Below, in pieces: positions 43,135 to 50,740 of a stretch of 64,000 nucleotides of DNA. The notes beneath the pieces were generated by a model. That model made no database searches and had not been told where the DNA came from. It saw only the letters and a list, made by a program, of their open reading frames with translations. Position 1 is the stretch's first letter; each line of letters opens with the position of its first letter. Origin of the DNA: Flavobacteriales bacterium. GTDB lineage: Bacteria > Bacteroidota > Bacteroidia > NS11-12g > UBA9320. Position numbers and translations under genes: made by a program. The stretch lies in NCBI GenBank assembly GCA_020635455.1, contig JACJZT010000006.1, positions 180,354 to 244,353 of the forward strand. Direction: 5' to 3'.

Positions 43135-45192
43135 CTAAAGTCGGGCAAGAAGTTGGTTAGCTTCTTCTACCGGCATTTTCTTAAATTCCGGGACGATCGT
43201 CAGATTTCTGGAAGCCGTGGCTTCAACAATAGATAAATAGGCATAACTTCCTTCTATGGAAAGCGTTACGAATTTAAATGCTTTTTTGTCCGGCAATTTC
43301 ACCTTGGAGGTTGAACTTATCGGATCAACAAATACCGGAAGCATGGAGCGAATGTTTGAAAGTACTGCCATCTGGGCTGCACCGGGTATAATTTTGGTTT
43401 CCACGGTGATCATGGGTTCTTTTACAAAACGATCACAGTTTATCCAGCCTAATTTGTTTGTATTTGCAACAAAATAATTCCTTGAATTTTCTTCATCTGC
43501 AATCTTTTTCTTTCTCTGGGTGAGGGTGAGGTGGTTCTCGAAATCATCTTTGAAAAGTCGGGTGAATTCTCCTTCATGATCTTCAATGAATTCATCCAGA
43601 TGTCCGTTATACTGGTATACCTGCATCCAGTACGTCATATTAAAGGGCTTGTATTTGTAACGGTTCTGATCAAAGTAACCTTTTGAACTCATTTGCTTTA
43701 CCATTTGGTCGTAATCCATGTTTCTGGCAGCCAATAATACCCATTTTTTTTGAGACAGGATCATTAGGTTTTGAAAGGTTTCATCGTGTTCATCGCTGGC
43801 ACAGGCAATGGTTTTGAAACTTTTTAAAGGGCTTTGATCGTATAATTTGTTCTTAAGTGATTTGTTGTAAAGATATAAAAGTCCTTTATTGATCCTTTGA
43901 AGGTCGTAATATTCTGTAAAGCATCGCATTTCCTTATCCAGTTCTTCCATTGACTGATCCAGCCAGGCATAAAACACTCTTTTTTCCTCTTCATAAGCTG
44001 CGATCTCCTTTGAATATTTTACCAGCAGCGAATTATATTTTGCAAGGCGTTTTTGATAGTTTGCTTCCCGTTTTTCGTATTGCACCATTGATTTTTGGTA
44101 CTCCCTGTTAATCGCCTTTTGTCTCATTTTTTTTGTAGTGAAAATATAAACAAAGGGGTGAAACAACGATTTTGCAGTAGGTTGCACGGGCTTTGTAGGT
44201 GCTTTGGGCTCTCTTGGCATTTTAGAAAAAACCGGAATTTTATGTTTGTAATTATGATCTTTCAGATGAGGTTTAGTGGTCTTGTTCTTTTTTACCATAG
44301 CTAACAGGATGTTTTCATTCATTTTAAACGATTCTTTCCTTAAGCTATAATTATTAACAAAAGCGGTACCAGTATTTTTCCAGTCAAGATTCCCATTTTT
44401 GTCGGTATAACCTTCAAATACAAACATGTCTTCTTTCTCGGTAGGTGTGGGGATCTCCAGTTTAATGTTTTTACCTTCGGCCAAAACCAGCTTGCTGTTG
44501 TTGCAAAATGCCTCCATTTTCAACATTCCTCCTGTTTCGAGCAACTGGTCTCCCGACAAAGTATAGGTTTGGTTCACAAGTGCTTCCAGAACCGAACTAA
44601 CTTCGTTAATTTCAACATTAACTTTTTCACCCGGATGTAGTTTTTCTCCATTCTCTTTAACAAAGGCATCAGCAGGGATTTGTATTACGTTCTTATTTTT
44701 ACTTACAATTTTTGTTGACTTTCCGGAATTAAATGAAAATACCTGCTTTTGGTTTTCTGCGTTTTCCTTTAACCATTCTGCGGTATTGTTGTAGTACAAA
44801 TATTTAATTACGATCTCAACAGAGCGGTTCTCAGCTTTCCCTTTTTCCTCGAGATTGCTTGCAAGAGGCCTGTTCTCCCCGAACCATTTTTTACTTACAA
44901 TATGGTTTTTAAAACCTTTAGTAGTTAAGTACATTTTTACCTCATTGGCTCTTTTTTCAGAAAGGCCAATGTTATAAGCATCGGAACCATCGAAATCCGT
45001 TCTTCCGGTAAGTTCTATACTGGAGCCGGGGTGCTGCTTAAGGAAATCGCAAATTTTTTCAAGTTTCTCATTTTCCGACCTGTCCAAATTGTGTTGATCG
45101 GTTTGAAAGTAAATGTAAAAGGTTTCTGTTTTGTGACCGGCAAATAAAAGGCCACTGATTAGCATCAGACAAAAAAAGATATAGTTTCTCAT
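43135..45192 (-). CDS. Large OmpA-domain surface/envelope protein
   Basis: A 685-residue secreted protein (signal to about 18, GLLFA-G). An OmpA-like peptidoglycan-binding domain comes first (about 20-130: YFQTDQHNLDRSE, GRTDFDGSDAYNIGLSEKRANEV, ENRSVEIVI), an unusual order because OmpA domains are normally C-terminal. Next is a beta domain (about 160-270: IQIPADAFV, LLETGGMLKM, IKLEIPTPTE), a Pro-rich basic stretch (about 330-350), a Tyr/Lys/Glu-rich coiled-coil-like region (about 370-450) and a C-terminal domain with KLGWINCDRFV, which recurs in Bacteroidota surface proteins. Own terminator downstream. A GC-rich hairpin abuts its start codon. Confidence 0.87.
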   Translation of the reverse strand: MRNYIFFCLMLISGLLFAGHKTETFYIYFQTDQHNLDRSENEKLEKICDFLKQHPGSSIELTGRTDFDGSDAYNIGLSEKRANEVKMYLTTKGFKNHIVSKKWFGENRPLASNLEEKGKAENRSVEIVIKYLYYNNTAEWLKENAENQKQVFSFNSGKSTKIVSKNKNVIQIPADAFVKENGEKLHPGEKVNVEINEVSSVLEALVNQTYTLSGDQLLETGGMLKMEAFCNNSKLVLAEGKNIKLEIPTPTEKEDMFVFEGYTDKNGNLDWKNTGTAFVNNYSLRKESFKMNENILLAMVKKNKTTKPHLKDHNYKHKIPVFSKMPREPKAPTKPVQPTAKSLFHPFVYIFTTKKMRQKAINREYQKSMVQYEKREANYQKRLAKYNSLLVKYSKEIAAYEEEKRVFYAWLDQSMEELDKEMRCFTEYYDLQRINKGLLYLYNKSLKNKLYDQSPLKSFKTIACASDEHDETFQNLMILSQKKWVLLAARNMDYDQMVKQMSSKGYFDQNRYKYKPFNMTYWMQVYQYNGHLDEFIEDHEGEFTRLFKDDFENHLTLTQRKKKIADEENSRNYFVANTNKLGWINCDRFVKEPMITVETKIIPGAAQMAVLSNIRSMLPVFVDPISSTSKVKLPDKKAFKFVTLSIEGSYAYLSIVEATASRNLTIVPEFKKMPVEEANQLLARL

Positions 45193-45217
45193 GGCGTTTA
45201 TTTTTTTTCATAACGCC
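45193..45217 (-). promoter_or_regulatory. Hairpin abutting the start codon of the OmpA-domain gene
   Basis: Minus strand GGCGTT (45217-45212) and AACGCC (45198-45193) form a perfect 6-bp GC-rich stem with a 13-base A-rich loop, and the next three bases are the start ATG. The loop contains an out-of-frame ATG followed by Lys codons. Placement suggests that folding would hide the initiation region; the regulatory role is inference. Confidence 0.35.
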
Positions 45218-45294
45218 TTGATAATCTTTAATATTACAAAAAGAAGAAATTATTTTATTGTGCAGAAAGGGAATTTTTTTTTGAGAGAAGTCCT

Positions 45295-45699
45295 TTAAAG
45301 GGGTTTAGACCGTTTCGAAAAAATAATTCCGAGCCATATCCAGGATAGGATCATGCAAAGTCCACCGAAGGGTGTAATTGCCCCGATACGGTTTATGCCT
45401 TCTACGCTTAAAAGAGTTCTTATTGAAAGCAGATACAGGGAACCTGAAAAAAGAATTATACCGGTAAGCAACAATAAAATTGGTCTTTTTAAAGACACGG
45501 TAGATTGAGTTGAAAGTATGGTCATCAGCAACATACCAAGAAATCCATAGACCTGATATTTGTTACCGGTTTCAAAAATTTCCAAGTCTTTAACTGGTAT
45601 CAGATTTTTTAATGCATGCGCTGCAAATGCGCCGATAATAATTGCCAAACTCAGTCCGAATGCAGCGATCAGAATGTAGCGCCTGTTTTCTTTCAACAT
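45295..45699 (-). CDS. DUF423 (YgdD-like) membrane protein
   Basis: A 134-residue inner-membrane protein with four helices, matching DUF423: GAFAAHALKNL after the first helix, FETGNKYQVYGFLGMLL, then LFSGSLYLLSI and ITPFGGLCMILSWIWLGI. Function unknown across the family. Divergent from the lipoprotein gene at 45753, with a palindromic promoter region shared between them. Confidence 0.9.
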   Translation of the reverse strand: MLKENRRYILIAAFGLSLAIIIGAFAAHALKNLIPVKDLEIFETGNKYQVYGFLGMLLMTILSTQSTVSLKRPILLLLTGIILFSGSLYLLSIRTLLSVEGINRIGAITPFGGLCMILSWIWLGIIFSKRSKPL

Positions 45700-45720
45700 G
45701 TTTGTTTATCTAAAAAATGT

Positions 45721-45735
45721 TACCTTGCAAAGGTA
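45721..45735. promoter_or_regulatory. Palindromic divergent promoter region
   Basis: TACCTT-GCA-AAGGTA, a perfect inverted repeat. On the minus strand the sequence TACCTTTG (45735-45728) is a full TAnnTTTG box, 28 bases from the DUF423 ATG. On the plus strand TACCTTG is one base short of the consensus but has a TTTG at 45701-45704 upstream (16-base spacing), facing the lipoprotein gene. The two boxes overlap, so only one polymerase could use the site at a time. Confidence 0.4.
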
Positions 45736-45752
45736 TTTCAATAATAAAGGAC

Positions 45753-47363
45753 ATGAAAAATTTTTGGTCAAAATTTTTACTGATCTTACTGATGGTCGAA
45801 TTGCTTTATGCCTGTAAGCCTGAGGAGTTTGATACCGATGGGATCAAAATCAAGGAATTTAATCCTGAATACGCCATACCTCTGGTACATTCAAAAATTA
45901 CGGTAGATGATGTTAATGAAGATTGTGTGGATTACCGTGTATTTGACAAGAACGGTTTTATCAGGCACATTTACCTTGGAGGTTTTAAAACCGAAACTGC
46001 CGAAGAAGCCATCAAACTCAGTGACCAAACCTTTCAACAAACCATAACCTTAACCGATAATCAGGCTGCTGCCTTGTCCTCAGGCACCGATCAAAGTATT
46101 TTTCTGCAATCCATACACAACATAAACGCCGGGAACATGGAATGGGATTCACTCTTTTTGAAAGGTGGCAAGTTTACAGCTTCCATCAATTCACAGATAA
46201 AGACGGGTGGTGAATTGAAGATCACCATTGTAGATGCTCAAAAAAACGGCAATAAACTCGTTTTGAACATTCCGTTTTCCTTTTCAAGCCTACCGGTGCA
46301 GGCTAATGCATCGGTTTCCATGGATGGATTTCATGTTGATTTCAGCAATGCTATAAAAGGCTTTAATGAAGTGAATATTTCTTACGAACTCAATCTGAAG
46401 GGTACGTCCCAAACCATTACTTCCAGAGAAAGTATGCAGGTAAGCATCGACTGGACAGAATTGAAATTTAAGAGGTTTTTCGGATATGCAGGCCCCATGA
46501 ATTTTAGCAGCAAAGAAGATACCATGAGTTTATGTATTCTTGATTCCAAGATCATTGGCGAATATCATTTTGATTACGCATTCTTAAAGATCAAAACTTC
46601 AAATTCTTTTGGTGCCCCAATAACAGCACGATTCAATAAACTGGTTACCTTTTCCAACCAAAACGGCGAAAGGATGTTGACCAACGTTCCGAACCCATTG
46701 CCCGTTAGAAGTCCCGATCTCAATCAGGTTGGACAGGTTCTGACCGATTCGGCAACGATGGACAGAGACAACAGCAACCTTAAGACCGAGATAAACAACA
46801 AACCAAAGAAATTGATCTATCAATGTGGAGTGGATCTCAACCCATCCGGAAGAAAAACCAGAAATAATTTTGAGGACAACAGCTGTTTTAAGCTTGATCT
46901 TGTCGTGGATCTTCCAATGGAAGGGTTTGGAAGAGATTTTATTATTGACGAAGAAGAACCGGTAAGCATTGACGTGCCCGATGACAATACCGTCGAAAGT
47001 GCGATGATGAGGATCATTGCCATAAACGGTTTGCCTGTGGAACTTTCCATGCAGGTTTACATGGTTGATTCCTTCGGTGCCATTTTTGATTCAATATTTG
47101 TTGAGCAGGATTATAAATTGCTGGAGTCTGCCATGATCGACAATTCGGGCAGGGCTGTTGAACCGATCAAGAAAACAACCGAGATCATTTTTCCTGCAGA
47201 CCGAGCAAAGAGGTTGTCAAGACTCAGCAAGGTCCTTATCAGGGCAAGGCCTAACTCATTTAATTCAGGTGGTAATTTCCCGACCATTTTATTGTTTGAT
47301 ACAGATTTTCTGGAAATTTATATTGGTGTAAAGTTGAATTTAAAAATTGAGCATGAAGAATAA
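45753..47363 (+). CDS. Hypothetical lipoprotein
   Basis: A 536-residue lipoprotein (lipobox LYAC, then KPEEFD). Beta-rich throughout, with IQDxxN-like Asp/Asn turns; strands such as ILDSKIIGEYHFDYAFLKIKTS and the C-terminal LFDTDFLEIYIGVKLNLKIE. No catalytic motif recognised. I chose ATG 45753 over 45717 because the signal peptide begins there. It overlaps the downstream DUF5723 gene by 11 bases, so the two form an operon and their products probably act together at the outer membrane (inference). Confidence 0.78.
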   Translation: MKNFWSKFLLILLMVELLYACKPEEFDTDGIKIKEFNPEYAIPLVHSKITVDDVNEDCVDYRVFDKNGFIRHIYLGGFKTETAEEAIKLSDQTFQQTITLTDNQAAALSSGTDQSIFLQSIHNINAGNMEWDSLFLKGGKFTASINSQIKTGGELKITIVDAQKNGNKLVLNIPFSFSSLPVQANASVSMDGFHVDFSNAIKGFNEVNISYELNLKGTSQTITSRESMQVSIDWTELKFKRFFGYAGPMNFSSKEDTMSLCILDSKIIGEYHFDYAFLKIKTSNSFGAPITARFNKLVTFSNQNGERMLTNVPNPLPVRSPDLNQVGQVLTDSATMDRDNSNLKTEINNKPKKLIYQCGVDLNPSGRKTRNNFEDNSCFKLDLVVDLPMEGFGRDFIIDEEEPVSIDVPDDNTVESAMMRIIAINGLPVELSMQVYMVDSFGAIFDSIFVEQDYKLLESAMIDNSGRAVEPIKKTTEIIFPADRAKRLSRLSKVLIRARPNSFNSGGNFPTILLFDTDFLEIYIGVKLNLKIEHEE

Positions 47364-48804
47364 TCCAATCACCATCCTGAAAAGGAGTTTTTCCAAAATA
47401 GGCTTCCTTTTTCTGTTCCTTGGTTTAGTTCAGGGAGTTACAGCTCAGCATAATTTAACCATGTACAATATGAGCACTTTGCCACAAAGGATAAAAGCCA
47501 ACCCTGCCCTGTTGTGCGATGCAAAGGTAGTCAATGGTATGCCTTTCTTATCTTCCATTCATTTATTGATGCTAAACGATGGTTTCAAGGCCAAGGAGGG
47601 GATGACGGTCAACAGCAACAATCAACTGGAAATTGACGTTCTGAAAATATACAATTCACTGAAGGACGAAAACAGGCTAAGGCTTGATTTTACCTACGAT
47701 CCCTTGTTTTTTGGCTGGACTCGAAATAAGAACTTCTTTAATCTTGGCTTGGGGGTGAATTTAAGAACTCAATTAACTTACCCGAAAGATTTTATGGGCT
47801 TGTTCGTCATTGGCAACGGAGGTCAGAATTTCAACCGGGATCTCGATCTGGGTTTGAAGTACGATCTTATGATGTACAGTGATATCAGTGCAGGATGGTC
47901 GAGATCGATGTTGAAAAATGACAAACTCAGGCTGGGAGTGAGGGCTTCATGGCTTAAAGGAATTGGAAATATTAATACTGAAAGGTCCGATATTACCTTT
48001 AAAACAAGTTCCGAAGATTTTCATTATACCGTTAAAACAGATGTAAAACTGAATACCTCAGGCATTCCAACTTTTGAAGAAGACTCGGGTCAGGTGAAAA
48101 CAACTCTTGTTTTCAACCCTTTTGGAAATCGCAATAATGGTATAGCCATGAGTTTTGGCGGGACCTATAAGGTTCTGGATAATCTGGATATCAGCGCAAG
48201 TATCATTGACGTAGGGTTTATCGGGTGGAAGGAAAATGTAAAGAATTTTACCGTTAAGAATACCGGTCAAAGTGTGGAGTTCTACGGAATAGATATTAAG
48301 AAGTTCTTTAAAGATTCTGTGGACTTTGAAAAGGCCCTGGAAGAAGCCATCGATTCACTGGAGGCAAAATTTCCTTCTGACGAAACTGAAAAAAGTTACC
48401 GTACCACGCTTCCTGCTTCATTTTATCTGGGAGGCAATTTCTGGTTTCATCCACGACATAATATAGGTTTGTTATTTTTCGGAAATTATTACCAAAAAAA
48501 GTTTAATCCGGCCATAACGCTTTCTTATAATGGAACATTGAACCGGTTTTTTGGCGTTTCGGCAAGTTATTCAATTGTAAATGGGTCCTTTTTTAATGCC
48601 GGGCTAGGGGCAACCATTAATCTAGGTGCCTTTCAATTGTATTTTGTTGCCGACAATGCTGTGGGTATAATTACCAGCAGAACTGCCAATACGGTTGATT
48701 TCCGGTTTGGAATTAATTTTACGAATCGCAGGGAAATTAAAAAGGTCAATAAGGTTAAGCAAACTCCTAATGGGAATCAGATCCCTGATTCAAGGCAATT
48801 ATAG
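47353..48804 (+). CDS. DUF5723 outer-membrane-like protein
   Basis: About 483 residues, secreted (signal to about 32, VTAQ). The start MYNMSTLPQRIKANPALLCDAK and the many amphipathic aromatic strands (FYLGGNFWFHPRHNIGLLFFGNYYQKKFNPAITL, LYFVADNAVGI) fit DUF5723, a Bacteroidota family of probable beta-barrel proteins of unknown function. The ATG at 47353 lies inside the preceding lipoprotein gene; the TTG at 47347 is an alternative. The last bases overlap the convergent LtaS-like gene by 6 bases. Confidence 0.82.
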   Translation: MKNNPITILKRSFSKIGFLFLFLGLVQGVTAQHNLTMYNMSTLPQRIKANPALLCDAKVVNGMPFLSSIHLLMLNDGFKAKEGMTVNSNNQLEIDVLKIYNSLKDENRLRLDFTYDPLFFGWTRNKNFFNLGLGVNLRTQLTYPKDFMGLFVIGNGGQNFNRDLDLGLKYDLMMYSDISAGWSRSMLKNDKLRLGVRASWLKGIGNINTERSDITFKTSSEDFHYTVKTDVKLNTSGIPTFEEDSGQVKTTLVFNPFGNRNNGIAMSFGGTYKVLDNLDISASIIDVGFIGWKENVKNFTVKNTGQSVEFYGIDIKKFFKDSVDFEKALEEAIDSLEAKFPSDETEKSYRTTLPASFYLGGNFWFHPRHNIGLLFFGNYYQKKFNPAITLSYNGTLNRFFGVSASYSIVNGSFFNAGLGATINLGAFQLYFVADNAVGIITSRTANTVDFRFGINFTNRREIKKVNKVKQTPNGNQIPDSRQL

Positions 48805-50679
48805 GTCAGGTTTTTCCTTTTTTAGAACCTGATACTCTGCCTTTAGGGAGGCAGACTTTTGAAGCATAAACCTGCCATAATTTATCATATTCTTTATTTC
48901 CGTAGAATCATTCGTGCTTTTTTCAAGGATCTTGTTTGCGTTCAGGTCGTAGATCACATATCCTTTATTGCCAAGTACACCAAAACCGTGATCGTAAACA
49001 TAATAGGCTTTTCCTTGATCTGTGATAAAAGGATCAGGTGATAATATAAACGAATGCCTGGGTATTGAAACCTCGTTTAGTATGATCGATGGTATGCTTA
49101 AATGTCCCATGTAATTATCTTCCACCCGACCTTTTAGTTCTTTTTTCAGGGCGCCACCAAGAATAAGGCATGGAATTCGGTAACGAGCTTTTTCATGAAT
49201 TTGGCGAGAAAGCGGATACGTGTTTCCGTGATCAGCCATCACAATAATTATGGAATTTCTATACCAGGGTTTTGTTTTGGCCTTTCCAATAAAATCCAAC
49301 AGGCAACTGTCGGTATAGTGAACGGTATTTTTATAATTAGCAGCAACGGGATCACCGCCATTAAAAATTTTCCTGACCGGTGCATCGTACCATTCATGAG
49401 ATGTAAGGGTTACGGCAATGCTGAAAAAGGGCTGAGATTGATTGTCCAGTTTGTTTAAAACATAATCAAACGTTTCTTCGTCGAGTGCACCCCAAGCCGA
49501 ACGCTTTTTTGCATGTTGCAGCAATTGTCCATCAACCAGGTCAATTCCGGCAGAAGTCAGGTACGTTTTTGTGTTTGCAAACTCCGGATTACCTCCGGTA
49601 AAATAAGAAGTATAATATCCATTCTTGCTTAATCGGGTGATAAGGTTCGGATAGTTCTCGAAGCGTTCCATTTCCTCCATCGGGTAGGCTTTAGCTTGCG
49701 CAGGAAACCCGCTTAAAGTTGCCATTAGTCCTTGTTCGGTCCTGAACCCGGTAGAGTAAAAATTTGTGAACAACAATCCATCTTGTGCAAGATGATCAAA
49801 ACCAGGGGTTATCTTCCTTAGTCCCCCGATGGAAGAAACCACATCCGCGGTCCAGCTTTCAAGAAATACAAAAACTATATTGGGTTTACTGCCCGTTTGA
49901 GTTAAATAGGGTACTGAAGTTGTTGGTTGAGAATATTTTTTGGTAAGTGCTGAAAGCTCAGTTTCAGAAAAAAAATCATAAGGGTTACCCTGATCCTTAT
50001 AATGTGAAACAACGTCAAAAAAATTCCAGAAACCATTAAGTGCAGCTGAGTTCAAAACGGGATGAACGCTATAGTAACTGCTGCTTTTACCCAGAGGTCT
50101 TCCACTTATTCCTCCGCGAAGCCCAATAAATAATAAACCTGTGCTTAAGATCAGAATTCCTGAGAATACAAACTTGTTGAACTTATTCTTAATGCCGGTC
50201 AAAGGTTTATTTAAATTTGAATATACACGCCAGGCAATAAAAAATACCAAAAGCAGACCGATCATATACTTTACAAGAGAGCTGCTGGCTGCAGAATTAG
50301 CAACAGCTTCAGGAAATTGCAAGTACCAGAGTGCCCTTCCATTGATTTTTGATCCCCAATTTTGGTATAATGAAAAATCGGCGATATGAATGATCATCAA
50401 TATGAGCAAAAAAATAAGACCATAAACTTTATGGACATTTTTGGTTTCTATTCCTCTCAAATGCTTTAACCCTATAAGTAAAACCGGTATTGTGCTCAGA
50501 TAACAAGCCGATGAAAAATTCATTGCAAATCCCTTAACAAAACCTAAGGCAATGGCTCCGCCATCAACCCGACTCAGTTCGGAAGAAAAGAAAATAAGGA
50601 AGGTTAACTGCAGAAGAATAAACAACCCAAGCCAGAAAAACAGCTCTGTAAAGCAGCGTTTGAAAAACAGTTTGATCAT
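48799..50679 (-). CDS. LtaS-like membrane headgroup transferase (Thr-type)
   Basis: A 626-residue paralogue of the protein at 31319-33166: five N-terminal helices, the LRGGISG motif at the end of the membrane part, then an extracytoplasmic sulfatase-fold domain. Metal motifs: VFVFLESWTAD (Glu) and VMADHGNTYP (Asp-His). The nucleophile loop STGFRTEQGLMATLSG carries Thr314, as in lipoteichoic acid synthase. Substrate unknown; phosphoglycerol or phosphoethanolamine transfer to an envelope lipid or glycan is possible. Convergent with the DUF5723 gene; the SulP fusion gene lies upstream after 61 bases. Confidence 0.85.
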   Translation of the reverse strand: MIKLFFKRCFTELFFWLGLFILLQLTFLIFFSSELSRVDGGAIALGFVKGFAMNFSSACYLSTIPVLLIGLKHLRGIETKNVHKVYGLIFLLILMIIHIADFSLYQNWGSKINGRALWYLQFPEAVANSAASSSLVKYMIGLLLVFFIAWRVYSNLNKPLTGIKNKFNKFVFSGILILSTGLLFIGLRGGISGRPLGKSSSYYSVHPVLNSAALNGFWNFFDVVSHYKDQGNPYDFFSETELSALTKKYSQPTTSVPYLTQTGSKPNIVFVFLESWTADVVSSIGGLRKITPGFDHLAQDGLLFTNFYSTGFRTEQGLMATLSGFPAQAKAYPMEEMERFENYPNLITRLSKNGYYTSYFTGGNPEFANTKTYLTSAGIDLVDGQLLQHAKKRSAWGALDEETFDYVLNKLDNQSQPFFSIAVTLTSHEWYDAPVRKIFNGGDPVAANYKNTVHYTDSCLLDFIGKAKTKPWYRNSIIIVMADHGNTYPLSRQIHEKARYRIPCLILGGALKKELKGRVEDNYMGHLSIPSIILNEVSIPRHSFILSPDPFITDQGKAYYVYDHGFGVLGNKGYVIYDLNANKILEKSTNDSTEIKNMINYGRFMLQKSASLKAEYQVLKKEKPDL

Positions 50680-50740
50680 AGTTTATTGCATGATGGGTTC
50701 CAATTTGATCTCTTCCTGAAGCGCATGAAATCGGTATAAG

